A DNA stretch of 64,000 bases from Bettongia penicillata ogilbyi (GCA_023548195.1 JAJHZJ010000399.1:6701100-6765099); one strand, 5' to 3'. Numbered from the stretch's first letter, positions 21,731 through 33,443 are shown. Notes: generated by a model from the letters alone, not told the origin. Program-made: numbers and translations.

Positions 21731-22620
21731 GGCATCACAGAGTCTTATCTACTTGTTTTTAAGACATCATTTTCGCTTCCTTTAGATAAAAGCAAAGGAT
21801 AATATAGTCAAATTGTTTATAAAAGTTGGCAAATTGTATATAAACTGACCATCAAGAAAGTCACAATATGCTAAAACACAAAATTAACAAAAACAAAAAC
21901 GTAACCTTGTTGAACATCTTCATGAAGGCTGACAATAGAACAAAAAAAGAGGGAAAATAATATTTTTGAAATTTAATTTTAATTATATTTCATATAAAGT
22001 CACTCCACTATTTTTTTTTGCTCAAACCCAGCTGTGCATCCAGGAACTCCGTCACTTGTTTGTAATTAACAGTTTCCTGTTACTTAGGACATGAAAAGTT
22101 TAAAGGATTTATTCTTATATTCAAGACCTTGCATAATCTAGAATTTTCATCACAGAATTAAAAGACTTCAATTTCAAGCCCTTCCCAATCAAAGTATCTT
22201 TTCTAAAATATACTCATTAAGGAATTGTACACTCTTTGTTTGAAGATGTCAAGTAAGAGATAATGCACTGCCACCCTGAGGCAAACCATTCCATTTTTTG
22301 GATGGTTTTAATAGTTCGAAAAAAATTCTTAACATATTTTTTTCTTTTTTGTTAACTCCATGTGTTGCTTAAAATTCTACCTGCTGGGCCTGAATCAATT
22401 AAATGTAATCTTTCTTCTATATGATAGATAAATAGAATCTTAAAGGTATTGAAAGATAGGGAGGGAAGTAGGTCCATCTACTCTGACTCTTACTGAACAA
22501 AAATACGTGAAAACAGCTATTATATATATATCGTGTCTTCTTTCTTATTATTAACAGTATAATACTTCCAAATACCTTCTACCCATTAAAATATAGCATG
22601 AAATCAAGGCTTTATCTGGA
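21731..22620. other. Unassigned, no gene seen
   Basis: AT-rich, no long frame. A short (TA)n run lies at 22521-22531. Confidence 0.3.
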
Positions 22621-22649
22621 TCTCCTTCTTCAAGTCAGATTAAAATGAA

Positions 22650-23360
22650 TTTGAGAAATATTTTACTCATATTAATTAATTATAATGTAATGCATAAACT
22701 GAAAAGTTTTTTTCACAACCAAACCCAAGGCAACCAAAATTCAGAGGGATGTAGTATATTGGGAAAGAATTTTGCAGCTAATCTCAGGGATAAAGGCCTC
22801 ATTTCTAGAATATATAGGGAACTCAGTCAAACGTACAACAATACAAGTCATTCCTCAATTTATAAATGGTCAAAGGATAGGAACAGGCAATTTTTAGAGG
22901 AAGAATTTAAAGATATCTATAATCATGGAAAAAATGCTCCAAATCTTTTTTGATTAGAGAGATGCGAATCAAAACAACTCTGAGGTACCACATCACACCT
23001 ACCAGATTGGAAAACGTGACAGAAAAGGAAAATGATAAATACCAGAGACAATGTGAGAAAGTTGGCACACCAATTCATTGTTGGTGGAGTTGTGAACTCA
23101 TCCAACCATTCTGGAGAGCAGTTTGGAACTATGCCCAAAGGGCTACAAAAATGGGCATAGCCTTTGACACAGCAATATTGCTTCTAGGACTGTATCCCCA
23201 AGAGATCATAAAAATGGGAAAGGGTCTCATATGTACAAAAGTATTTATAGTAGCACTCTTGGTAGGAGTCAAGAACTGGAAATCAAGGGAATGCCCATCA
23301 ATTGGGGAATTGCTGAATAAATTATGGTATATGAATGTAATGCAATACTATTGCACATAA
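22650..23360 (+). pseudogene. L1 ORF2 C-terminal region, frameshifted
   Basis: L1 ORF2 codes for endonuclease and reverse transcriptase. Only the C-terminal part is here. The first frame (22645-22953) has RDKGLISRIYRELSQTYNN and HSSIYKWSKDRNRQFLEEEF. A shift leads to the second frame (22950-23360) with REMRIKTTLRYHITPTRLEN, GTPIHCWWSCELIQPFWRAV and ECPSIGELLNKLWYMNVMQY. The match to the human L1 cysteine-containing C-terminal segment (HCWWDCKLVQPLW) is direct. The reverse-transcriptase core is missing, so the copy is inactive. Confidence 0.85.
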
Positions 23361-23640
23361 GAAATGATGAACAAGAAGAGTTCAGAGAGGCCTGGAAAGA
23401 CTTACATGATCTGATGCTGAGCAAAAGGAGCAGAACCAGGAAAACTTTGTGCACAGCAACAACCACAGTATGTGAGAGTTTGGGGGTTTTTTTGTTGTTT
23501 TTGTTTTATTTTTGGTAGATCTGGATCTTCAAAACAAAGCAAGGAAAAAAAAATTCCCAATGATCTTCTAAGGCAAAAATGCCTCCCACATCCAGAGAAA
23601 GAACTATGGAATTCAATCGCAAAATGTAGCAGATCATTTT

Positions 23641-23657
23641 GTGTGTGTGTGTGTGTT
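23641..23657. repeat. Short (GT)n in the L1 3' UTR
   Basis: GTGTGTGTGTGTGTGTG. Confidence 0.8.
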
Positions 23658-23905
23658 TAATGTTTTGGTTTGTTATATGATTTCTCCCATATATTTCAGT
23701 TCTTCTACACAGCATGAGTATAGTGAAAATGTATTCAATAAGAAGGTATGTGTAGATAGTATATAGAATTGCATACCGTCTTGGGGAGGGAGTGGGGTGG
23801 TGGGGAGTAGGTAGGGAGGAAAAAAATCTAAGTTTTGTGGTAGTAATTATAGAACAGTAAAAATAAATAAAATTAATATAAAATAAATAAATAAATGAAG
23901 ATAAT

Positions 23906-24000
23906 GTAACACAACATGGATAACGTTAATTCATGGTCTTCTAAGTCAAAATGTGCCCCACAGAGAATTATTTCTATTTGAATTTGACACCACTAGATTA
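23906..24000 (-). mobile_element. hAT-type non-autonomous fragment
   Basis: On the minus strand it begins GTGGTGTCAAATTCAAATAG and ends with GTTATCCATGTTGTGTTACA. The same start is seen at 39595 and, diverged, at 24655. GTGTCAAA is the likely terminal inverted repeat. The other end is missing. Confidence 0.45.
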
Positions 24001-24545
24001 GAACACTTAGAGCCTAAGTGACTTGTCTTGTGTCCACTGCAAAATTATGAGTAATATTCATTAATGTTGGTTAAGGCAGTGAAGGTATAGTAATAAAATA
24101 CAACACTATATCTGGGCTAATTTTAATCAATTATTACCTTAAGCAATTTACCATGGATTAGTTTACCAGTATAACAGGCAAAAAACAATACTTTGGGAAG
24201 ATGAGACACAGGAGAAGGCACTTCTGATGAAATACTAGGGAAAATCTGGTGCACTGGGAACTACCAAGTATGACAGAGCATTATAGTATTGAGTAACTAG
24301 TGTAAGGGCATAAGAGAGAACATAAAGGATAAATATAATGGCATTAAATAAGATAAAACTTACATCGTACTTCAATTGACCTTTCCCTCTCAAGGCTATT
24401 ACTCAATGTTTATTTCCTTTCGAACAAAATAATAGATTATATAGGTTTAGATCCTCTGTTCTAGAATTGAGGGGTCAGATATACTCTTGACATGTGGACT
24501 GAATTAGATAAAAATGTAACTGAAAGCTATTTAAAAAAAGAAATG
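24001..24545. other. Unassigned, no gene seen
   Basis: No repeat or coding signal was recognised. Confidence 0.3.
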
Positions 24546-24547
24546 AA

Positions 24548-24660
24548 ATACAGAAAATATTACTTTTTAAAACTAAGTAAATATGTGGCCCACAGGGATT
24601 CTGATGTTTGGATTAGTGATCCCATTTCTATTTGAATTTGAAACAATTAGTCTAGAATGC
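24548..24660 (-). mobile_element. hAT-type non-autonomous fragment
   Basis: TTTCTATTTGAATTTGAAAC (24627-24646) and ATGTGGCCCACAGGGATTC match the fragment at 23906-24000 (TTTCTATTTGAATTTGACAC) in the same orientation. Confidence 0.4.
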
Positions 24661-25165
24661 CATGGGCTAAATATCATAGTCATAACTGTAGAATATTTAT
24701 ATTATATTGATGAATTAAATATTTTTATATTTGAAAATAGTATTATTGTGTACAAATGTATATTATTAAGACTATTGACTAAAAACTTTAACACAACTAA
24801 TAAGCAGGCCTAAAATTATGGAAGAATCTCTCTTGCTAGAGGCTTCCCACAAAAAAACAAAAACAAAAAAAAAAAAAAACCAATCACTCATGAGCCTATC
24901 TGTGCTTGCTTGCCTGGGTCATCTCTTTCCCTCCACCCTAACTGCTCTCATCAGTCTCCTCCCAATTCTACTCCATCCTTCCTCTTCCACCCATTCTTCA
25001 AGCTCCTGCCACCATATGTAGCTTAGGCCTGCATGTGATTTAAACAGATCACATGGGCCTGTTAATGAGTGGTAAAGGTCTTCCCATTTAAAAGTACCCA
25101 TTACATATGACACAATGAAAACAGTATGAGTGTTAGAGTCACTGATACCTAGGTAGGATTTCTTA
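24661..25165. other. Unassigned, A-rich run at 24849-24881
   Basis: The AAAAAACAAAAACAAAAAAA stretch may be the tail of an unrecognised retroposon. There is no gene. Confidence 0.3.
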
Positions 25166-25169
25166 CCTT

Positions 25170-25345
25170 TAGAATATGTTAGATATGCGATGATGGGCAA
25201 TTCATTTAATCTCTTTGAAATTCAGTTTCTTCATTCATAAAATAGGCCAATGATACTTGTGCTACCATTTCACAGGGGTTTTTTTGGCATAAGCAGTAAT
25301 GTTTAGAGCCCTATAGATACAAGCCATGAACCATTATTATCTAAC
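25170..25345 (+). mobile_element. MIR-type SINE fragment
   Basis: GGGCAATTCATTTAATCTCT, CAGTTTCTTCATTCATAAAA and CATTTCACAGGGGTTTTTTT keep MIR order. Confidence 0.65.
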
Positions 25346-25417
25346 ACTGTGTTTCCACAAAGAATAATCAGTGTTGTCATCGAGTCATCACATTTCTAGT
25401 GGCACACTGGATCCTGT

Positions 25418-25418
25418 G

Positions 25419-25459
<41 letters not shown>
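25418..25459. repeat. (GT)n microsatellite
   Basis: About 20 uninterrupted GT units. Confidence 0.95.
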
Positions 25460-25462
<3 letters not shown>

Positions 25463-25639
25463 TCCCCTAGGCTTGTCAGTGGAGGAATCCCAGTTTTTTA
25501 AATAATAATCCAACCATTTAATTTGTCTAGACAAGTGTAATGGCATAAATAAAACAAGACAAGACAAAAAGCTTATTTTGTTTTCACATACACACATAAA
25601 TATACACACATATGCATGAATTCATACATAAAAACACAC

Positions 25640-25840
25640 ACAAATAATGTATTATGTGTAAGGCACTGTGTTAAATGATGAGGATACAAAAAAGGTAAAA
25701 ATAGTTTTTGTTCTTATGAGGTTCACTGTTGAATTGGGGAGACAACATTCAAACAGCAATGTATAAACAAGGCATATAAAAGATAAATTGACTACAATCT
25801 CAGAGGTTAGAAATCATTATTAAGGTGAATCAGGAAAGAT
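25640..25840 (+). mobile_element. Old interspersed repeat, head segment
   Basis: GTAAGGCACTGTGTTAAATG, GATACAAAAAAGG, AATTGGGGAGACAACATTCA and AAAGATAAATTGACTACAAT follow the order seen at 9297 onward and at 33690 and 40050. It is cut at its right end by HAL1-D. Confidence 0.5.
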
Positions 25841-26123
25841 TTCCAGAATTCCCAGTTCAAGGAGAAAATATTGCAAGCAGCTAGAAAGAAACAATTCAAG
25901 CATTATGGAAATACAATCAGGATAACACAAGATCTAGCAGCTTCTACATTAAGGGATCAAAGTCAAAGGAACTAGGACTAACACCAACAATCACCTACCC
26001 AGAAAAGCTGAGTATAATATTTCAAGGGAAAAAATGGTCTTTAATGAAATAGAGGACTTTCAAGCATTCTTGATGAAAAGACCAGAGTTGAAAAGAAAAT
26101 TTGACTTTCAAACACAAGAATCA
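25841..26123 (+). pseudogene. HAL1-D ORF1 C-terminal remnant
   Basis: Only the C-terminal domain is left: KEKILQAARKKQFKHYGNTI, then a deletion removing the RAWNRIFQK segment, and FLMKRPELKRKFDFQTQES at the end. There is no leader or start codon. Confidence 0.7.
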
Positions 26124-26262
26124 AGAGAAGCATGAAAAGGTAAACAGCAAAGAGAAATCATAACAAACTTAGTAAAGTTGAACTATGTGCATTCTTACAT
26201 GAAAGACAATATTTGCAACTCTTGAAAACTTTTTCCAGTGTCTGGGTAGATAGTGGGATTGC

Positions 26263-26291
26263 ACACACACACAAACACACATACACACACA

Positions 26292-26352
<61 letters not shown>
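26263..26352. repeat. (CA)n(GA)n microsatellite in the HAL1-D 3' UTR
   Basis: The HAL1 (CA)n block passes into about 30 GA units. Purine asymmetry makes this a candidate for triplex structure. Confidence 0.9.
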
Positions 26353-26354
<2 letters not shown>

Positions 26355-27100
26355 CACAGGGTGAATTGAATAGGATGGGATCATATCTTTTAAAAATGAA
26401 ATTAAGGGATGAAAGAGAAATGTATTTGGAGGAGAAATGGAGAAATGGAATGGAGCAAATTATCTCTCATAAAAGAGGCAAGTAAATGACTTTTCAGTGG
26501 AGGGAAAAGTAGGGAGGTGAGAGAGAAAAACATGAAGCTTACTCTAATCATATTCGACTAAAGGAAGGAATAAAATGCACACTCATTTTGGTATGAAAAC
26601 CTATCTTACAATACAGGATAGTGGGGGAGAAGGGGATAAGCAGGATGGGGGGGATGATGGAAAGAAGGGCAATGGGATGAGTAATTAGACGTCAACACTC
26701 TTGAGGAGGGACAGGGTCAAAAGAAAGAGCAGAAGCAATGGGGGTCAGAATAGGATGGAGGCAAATATAGTTAGTCTTACACAACATGACTATTGCCAAA
26801 GTCATTTGCAAAACCAGACAGATATGGCCTATATTGAATTGATTACCTTCCCAAAGGGAATGGGTGGGGAGGGAGGGAGGAAAAGAAATTGAAACTCAAA
26901 GTTTTAGGAACAACTAGTGGGTATTGTTCTTGCAACTAGGAAATAAGTAATACAGGTAAGTTATCTTGCCCTACAGGACAAAAGAGAAGATGCAGATAAG
27001 GGAAGGGAGGGATGTTAAAAGGGAGGGCAGATTGGTGTTAGGGGTAATTAGAATGCTCAGCGTTTGGGGGTAAGGGGAGGGGAGAAATGGAGAGCTTTTG

Positions 27101-28155
27101 TCTTTAAGAGAGATTATACTCAATTATTTCCACACAGCCAGGAGCAGGCAAAGAAAGAGGCTGCTGCCAGTGGACCAAGTAGCTCCTACCAGCAACCTAA
27201 TGTTTCTATAATGACCTGAGCTGAACTGTTGCTGGTGACTGTGACACACTGGAGACTCTAGTGTGCAAAAATGGGATAAAGAAAGTGGAAAGTTTCACTA
27301 GTGAGAAAGACTGCATGGTGTTGTGCCATGATTCCTCAGCAGTTGGCGAGAAAGGGCAAAGAGATCCATACAATGGTACTTCTGCTCTGTTTCTCCTTAA
27401 CTTACAGGGTCAATCCTAAAAGATTCCACAATCTTCCCTTGATCCACTGACTAGAAGGAGGCTTAGGGAAAACAATTAGACTCGACAACTTCCTTTATAG
27501 CTTTACATCAATGTTAAACATGTGAGCATTGATAACTCATTTGTCTGCTTCTTTGGAATGCATTTCAATGGAAAAGTATTTTCTTTTTCAGATAAGTGGA
27601 AAGACGCTAGAGCCAATTCAAATTTCCTTAATTTTAAAATTATAGAATGTATTGATCAGGGGACACTGTAATAGCCAGGCCAAATGGACTGTCTTAAGAA
27701 TGTTTAGGCTGAGGGCATGTGGGTGCGGAATGGCATCTAATATATTTTGGGGGAAAACCTACCTGGGCACACTTGTTACCCCCTGACAAAATTCTTTGTT
27801 CCAAAATTTGTGTATAGTTTACTTGGGTGACAACCTGCTTTCCTGTTAGGTTTACAAAAAGGAAGACCTATGACAACTTTCATGCTTCTGTTACTACTAG
27901 AGGAACCCAAATGTCATTTGTGAAACTCACTAAGTACACATGCAGGCAATAACACTGTCATGTATTGTTTTAGACATATGTCCCATCTAAGTGCTACATT
28001 GTAAACTTCATATAATCAAGATCTTTCATTCATGTTTATATTTACCTCAGTACCAAACATGGTATCTTCTTTAAACAGAAAAGTAGTAACTTAATAAGTG
28101 ATTGATTTATTAAAACTGAATTTTAGAGCTCCAAAAGGAAGTACACTAAAATTTC
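27101..28155. other. Apparently unique sequence, no gene
   Basis: About 1 kb of mixed composition, without repeat signatures I can name and without a long open frame. It is one of the larger candidate unique stretches in the window. Confidence 0.3.
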
Positions 28156-28159
28156 ACTG

Positions 28160-28245
28160 GTATGGATGAAAAAACTGAGGCCTATATAAGTTAGGGAATT
28201 TGCTTGAAGTCAAAGAACCAGGAATGGAACCGATATCTCCTAACT
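28160..28245 (-). mobile_element. MIR-type SINE fragment
   Basis: GATGAAAAAACTGAGGCCTA then GAATGGAACCGATATCTCC is MIR 3' half, reverse complement. Confidence 0.5.
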
Positions 28246-28325
28246 TGAAATATATATATACATATATACAGATGTGTATATATGTATATATTTGTGTGTG
28301 AATATATGTATTATATATATAAATC
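28246..28325. repeat. (TA)n/(TATG)n microsatellite
   Basis: ATATATATACATATATACAG and TATATGTATATATTTGTG. Confidence 0.85.
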
Positions 28326-28329
28326 ACAT

Positions 28330-28975
28330 TCTTATAGATTATATTAAAAGTAATGTACGAATGAATGGAAAGGCCTGGATTTCAATTAGGTGTCATTTTT
28401 CACAGATTATTTTTTAGAAAAATGATTTACTTGTATCACATTTTAAATACTTGCTTTTTCAAATGCTATGTGAAAATAGGGGTTCCTTCCATTTTTATTC
28501 TTTCCTCTGACAAAGAAAATCTCACAATAGCACCATTTATAGAAAATGTGACCAGCGTTATAGCCACAGTTACATTTTCCCCAGCAGCCTTGGTGAACTT
28601 TTCTCCTAAGATCACAATCAAAAGTCACAGCATGCAAAAAGTCAGTACTCTGTAATAAAAATAAATGTATGCTTTAGAACAACCTCACAGAGAGCTTAAA
28701 TTCATACACTAGGTCTCAGATCCATGAAACAAAGGGTGAAACAATTAGAGAATGAAGTATGTATTTGAAATCAGAAGAGAGTATAAGGCTCAAACAACAG
28801 TGTTAGACATAGGAATAGGTGACGATCTTAAATGCTGTACTTTCAGTCACTTTAACCAAAGCAATTATTTTTCTTTTCTCCAACCAACCAACTGCTTATT
28901 CCTGAAATTATATTGTTTTATTAATTCCAGTGGTCTTAAGGGAGTGGGATCAAGAGCCACATATTAAAAATGAAA
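28330..28975. other. Unassigned, no gene seen
   Basis: Two frames of 96 and 71 codons (28365-28655, 28752-28967) show no recognisable motif. They have ordinary AT-rich codon content and no splice or promoter context. Confidence 0.3.
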
Positions 28976-28977
28976 AC

Positions 28978-30720
28978 ATTTTGTTGTTGTTCAGTTGTTT
29001 GGTCATATCTGACTTTTCATGACCCATAGATCATAGTATGCAAAGCCTTTCTATCCTGCACTAGCTGTTGACATCTGTCTAAGCTCATTTCATCTTCTTT
29101 CATGTTATTTTCCTTTTGCCTTCAACCTTTCCCAACCTAAGGCTCTTTTCCAATGAGTCCTATTTTCTAGTACATGACCAAAGCACTTAAGCCTCGGCCT
29201 TAATATTTTCTCTAAGTATTGATGGATTTCATTTCTTTGCTCTCAGATGGACTCTCAAAAATCTTTTGCCTCACTCTGTTTCTCAATTTTCCTTATAGTC
29301 CATCTCTTATAGTCATACATTGGTACTGGAAAAGTCATAGCTTTGACTATATGGAACTTTGTCAGTAATGTGATATCTCTGCTTTTTATCAGGCTGTCCA
29401 AATTTGCCCTAATGTTCCTTTTAAGGAGCAAGTATTTTAATTTCATGATTACAGTCACTGTCTGCAGTGATCTTTTGCCCAGGAATATAAAATATGACAC
29501 GGTTTCCATTTCTTCTCCCTCCATTTAACAAGAACTTATGAAACAAACTTCCACGTTGTTATTTTTAATATTAATTTATTATACATATTATATCACATAT
29601 TAAAATGTTGCATGTAATATACATTACTATGTATTCAATCCAACTTTTATACTTTCAGTCTCATCAAGAAGTTTCTTAATTCTTAATTTTCTGCCATGTA
29701 TAAAATTGTTGATATTTTGCCCAGCAACCTTAACTTTGCCTTTGAATTTGTCAAGCCTAATATTTCTTATTATGTAGTCTGCATATAAGTTAAATAAATG
29801 ATGTGACAATATAAGAACCTTATCATACTTTCCCCCAAATCTTAAATTAATCAGTTGTTCCATGTTTGGAATTATATCTTCATGACCCATATATAGATTC
29901 CTTAGGAGAAGAATAAGATGATCTGGTACTCATATCTCTTTGAAGACTTATGACATATTTTTGTGATCCACAGTCAAAGCTTAGCTGTAGTCAATGATGC
30001 AAAAACGTAAGTTTTTCTTCAACTCTTGTTTTTTTCCAGAGAATACTGGCAATTTGTTTGCTTGTTCCTCTGCCCCTTCAAAAAGTAACCAGCACTTATG
30101 GTAATTTTCAGTTGATATTTGCTGAAGAATGTTGCAAAATCTTAAAAATAGCCTTGTGGGCATGTGAAATGAGTGCAATCATTCAGTAATTTGAACATTG
30201 TTTGGTAATGCCCTTCTTTAAGACTGGGACCTAAATTGATCTTTTCCAGTCAAGTGGCCACCATTGAGTTTTCCAAATTAGTTGCCATATTGAGTGCAGC
30301 ACTTTAGCAGCATCAGCATTTTGGATTTGGATTCAGCTGGAATATCATCACGTCCACTAGCCTTATTGTTAGGATTGCTTCTTAAATCCCACTTGACTTC
30401 ATTCTTCATGATGTCTGGCTCTAGATCAGCAAACATCTTAATATTCAGGGATGTTAAGATATCTCTTATATAGTTCTTCTAAATATTCTTGCCACCTTAA
30501 TCTCCTCTACTTCTGTTAAGTCCCTAAAATTTTTGTCTTTTATCATTGTCATTTTTGAATGAAATGTTCCCTTGATAAGTCTATTTCTAATATATATCTT
30601 TTTTTCACATTCTACTGTTTTCTTCTATTTCTTTGAGTTGCACATTTAAGAAAACCTTTTAAATTACTCCTTAGTGTTCTTTGTAATTTTGCACTCAGAT
30701 GGGGATTAATTGGAAATATA
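28978..30720 (-). mobile_element. BovB-like RTE LINE, 3' portion, dead
   Basis: On the minus strand the element ends at ACAACTGAACAACAACAAAA (about 28980), the typical BovB end, and runs back to about 30720. Recognisable RTE segments are the LFNLYADYIIRN reverse-transcriptase motif and the FIFLG..SLIKSRDITLLTK..HIVKAM segment. It is the only RTE element seen in the window. BovB is known for spread between vertebrate lineages, and RTE elements of this type occur in marsupials. Confidence 0.75.
29255..30400 (-). pseudogene. RTE reverse-transcriptase remnant
   Basis: The product would be the RTE endonuclease/reverse transcriptase that copies RNA at nicked target DNA. In the minus frame 29890-29627, LSHHLFNLYADYIIRNIRLD then VAGQNINNFIHGRKLR aligns with the BovB core, but the catalytic YADD position reads IHGR, so the active site is gone. 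In the frame 29524-29255, METVSYFIFLGKRS, NIRANLDSLIKSRDITLLTK and VKAMTFPVPMYDYKRWTIRK follow the BovB C-terminal part. Stops separate the two frames. The endonuclease is not visible. Confidence 0.75.
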
Positions 30721-30985
30721 GCTCAAACTATTACTAAATAGTTCTCTTAGTGAAAGCTTGCAATACATATCAGAATAGAGCATACGGTAAAATATCCATA
30801 AGAAATGACACAGAAGATTGTAAAGCTCCAAAATGAAAATCTATATTTCATATTTTAATGAGGGCTGGCCTTCCCAAATAGATTTAATGGGAATCTTTAT
30901 GAAATTTTGCCAGAATATATGAAAAATAATTTTACTTTACATTTATATAAGCCATTTATGATTTGCAAAGCTTCTTCCTCACAAT
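30721..30985. other. Unassigned, no gene seen
   Basis: AT-rich, no recognised feature. Confidence 0.3.
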
Positions 30986-31130
30986 AATCCCTTAAAATGG
31001 GCAAAACAATCATTATCACCCTCATTTCCAGACAAAGTTATGTCTGAGAGAAATTAAATGGCTTGTTCACAATCATTCAGCCAGAGGAGTAAGCAGCAGA
31101 GCTTACTTGAACCCGATGTCCATTCTTTTT
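30986..31130 (-). mobile_element. MIR-type SINE fragment
   Basis: CATTATCACCCTCATTTCCA then GAGAAATTAAATGGCTTGTT and CATTCAGCCAGAGGAGTAAG match the MIR reverse complement order. Confidence 0.55.
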
Positions 31131-31321
31131 CCTTCTATAATAGTCAGAGCATGTGCACAACTACATTTAAAACTTAATTTTAGAATGAATAATTTAAGTT
31201 GCTAATCTAAGACCTCAAATTTTATTCAAATAGAAAACTTCACACCTTTAATGAACCTTATAATTTTAAAACATGAATAATCTGACTCACAAATATCAAA
31301 TCAATCTAAGTATTTTCTTTA

Positions 31322-31510
31322 ATGGAAGATTGGAGACAGAAACAGAGAACTGGAACAAAAGCAGACACAGAGCCTGAAAAAAATGCAGAGGTAGAGAGAG
31401 AAATAAAGAAAGAGAGTCAGAGAAAGGGACAGAGTAAAAAAACAGAAGAGGAGAAGGGAGAGGAGGAAATACCACAAGAAACAAAAAGAGGGGAAAGACA
31501 GAAATTACCT
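31322..31510. repeat. Purine-rich low-complexity tract
   Basis: About 190 bp is mostly A and G on the plus strand (GAGAGAGAAATAAAGAAAGA). The 72-codon lysine- and glutamate-rich frame over it reflects composition. Confidence 0.75.
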
Positions 31511-31614
31511 TGTAAATATAGTGCCTCACAAAAGAAGTGATTATAATACACTGATTTTCAATGAATCAGCTGCCATATATATGGGAATCTTTATGAAATT
31601 TTATTTATATATTA

Positions 31615-31655
31615 TACTATATATATATATATTTATATATATATATATATATAGT
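31615..31655. repeat. (TA)n microsatellite
   Basis: Two (TA)n runs are separated by TTTATA. Confidence 0.9.
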
Positions 31656-33221
31656 TGAGGCAAATGCATTGTCAGACTTTGCTTTCAAATATTAAAATTC
31701 TACCCTTATTATATGCATGTTAACTTTGGTAACTACTTGAAGACATTTAGAGCTAGTGTTTCTTCAAAAGAAAAAAAAAAGAGCATTTTTTTTTTTTTTT
31801 TTACCGAGACATTAGCCTATGTATATTTCCCATATTCATGGGAGGAAAAATCTATTATTATGATACTGTCTGTTATTTTTTTTTCTTTTTAGCTTTTAAC
31901 TTTTGGATAGCTTCAAAACTGTCAGTTTTAAAAATTTCAGCAGCAAGAAGTTCTCTGCATTCTCTCTCATCATATCTAAATATAGGTAAAATCCAAAGGC
32001 CATTTTCTTTTGGTTCCACTCAAAATCATGACAAGTATGGTGGAGGGCTTTCTCAGTTTATGTATGCCCCTAGTGGATAAGTTAAAAAATAAAGCTTCCT
32101 TTGTTAACTTAACGACTCAAAAATATTTTTAGTGCTAACAAAACCATGCTCAAATATAATGAATAACCGTTTTCACCTGTAATTTCACATACAGTTCTTC
32201 TTCAATGTTAAGTATGCATAATACCAGTGGAATATACTGTTGCAATATAGTAGCTCTTCATTCTGGCAATAAAGGTATTTCGTGTTTCATTTCCAGTAGT
32301 GGAGATCAGGAGCTTGGGGAGACCTGAAGATGGAGAAGGAAAGAAGGTGTATCTTACTCCAAGGTGTCCATTAAATGTTTTGCTATTATGAAAAGAAAAA
32401 AATACAAATTATTTTAATTCCAGGTGTTGAGAATACTAGGAAGTAGAGGACTAATATGTATCACTTATTTTCTGGTAAGACAGCCACTGAGTTGTGAGTA
32501 GGTGATATGGGAGCATAGAAGAAGAGAGTGATTACAACAAGTATATGATTCAGACATAGGTGAAGGTCATTGGATGTACTAAGTGTTTTCTTAATGAAGG
32601 CTATTGACGTTGTAGATTAAATTCCTAGTGGAGTTAGCTTTAACTGTAGCACCCTCTTAGTTCACCTTTAAATTAAATTCAAGTTGAATTAAAGTTCAGG
32701 TTAAATTTAAGTGAGGCATATGAAATACATTGAACATTTAACAAAGGTGTATTTACTTTTCTTTAACTTGCCAATATATGTAACAAGGTTAATGGCCTAT
32801 CTCTGAACACATGAAGATGATGTGAAATGTGTCTGTTCATGGGGCATGATATTGTAACTGTTGTGGTCTTGAGAAATCCACTAAATTGGAAAGATTAGAC
32901 CGTATATGATGAGGACATTTTATATCCTTAGGTAACCAGGAAACTGTGTCAGAAGGCTCCAGGCCAGGAAGGTCCCTCTTAGGGAAAGATAGTCTCTGTT
33001 GCAGGATCAAAGAAGGAGAGACCTGGGACTACCCTCTATTGTGGGTGAGAAGGCTGCGTTATCTCCTGTAAACAGAACTAACTGTTGTAGGATGGAAGTA
33101 GGAGGAGTATGCCTAACCTATGTTGTGGGAAAACACCTATAGATATTCATCCTTTCACAACCATTCAGAGTGTGACCTGAAAAGTGTAAGCTGACAGGTG
33201 AAAAGTGCATTTATTTGTTTA
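31656..33221. other. Apparently unique sequence, no gene
   Basis: 1.5 kb without a recognised repeat except homopolymer runs (A at 31770-31780, T at 31786-31801). The 80-codon frame at 31838-32080 has no known motif. This is a candidate unique region. Confidence 0.3.
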
Positions 33222-33443
33222 TTTTAGAGGCAAGGTCTCCCTATCTCTCCTGAGTTGGAATTACAGTGACTACTCCCAGTTTGACAGCACTGTTGATGTG
33301 AATTGAAGCTTTGACTTAAGGGTTTAGCATATTGGTGCTGAACACAATGCTAACACCTTCCAGACTTTAGACACGTTGCAGCTGAGGACTGTTAAACTCA
33401 ATGTCCATCAGTCTCAGCCTCCACACCAGCATGGATATCAGGC
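33222..33443 (-). pseudogene. 7SL RNA retropseudogene with deleted S domain part
   Basis: 7SL is the RNA scaffold of the signal recognition particle. The minus strand of this stretch follows 7SL in order: GGAGGCTGAG..(G)ACTGATG..TTGAGTTTAACAGTCCT (Alu domain; compare CTTGAGTCCAGGAGTTCTGG), CAGCACCAATATGCTAAACC (S domain, compare GGCATCAATATGGTGACC), then a gap of roughly 70 bases, then AAGTCAAAGCTTCAATTCAC, GAGTAGTCACTGTAATTCCA and GGGAGACCTTGCCTCTA, matching the 3' end (GCGAGACCCCGTCTCT). About 18 bases are missing at the 5' end. The A-rich AAATAAACAAATAAATGC tail after the 3' end marks it as a retrocopy. It is too diverged to be functional. Confidence 0.7.

Larger units (their letters stand above)
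22625..23885 (+). mobile_element. 5'-truncated L1, ORF2 C-terminus and 3' UTR
   Basis: The ORF2 C-terminal region (22650-23360) is followed by a 3' UTR with GAGCAGAACCAGGAAAACTT, CAGTTCTTCTACACAGCATG, GGGAGGGAGT-like G-rich sequence near 23785-23820 and an A/T-rich end. 5' truncation is usual for L1. It resembles the minus-strand L1 at 59640-62558 and the twin-primed copy at 36760-37431, so the three may belong to one family. Confidence 0.8.
25841..27100 (+). mobile_element. HAL1-D: 5'- and 3'-truncated half-L1
   Basis: It begins inside ORF1 at the segment aligned with QNSKLKEKILQAARKK (TCCAGAATTCCCAGTTCAAG) and lacks the leader, coiled coil and most of the RRM part. The 3' UTR follows with its microsatellite, now (CA)n(GA)n at 26263-26352, and breaks off near 27100 before the usual ATGTAAAAAGTTAAATA end. 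ORF1 has stops and an internal deletion of about 25 bp near 25960. Confidence 0.75.

Noticed and set aside
31322..31540. 72-codon lysine- and glutamate-rich frame
   Set aside because: It is a purine-rich low-complexity tract without motif or context.
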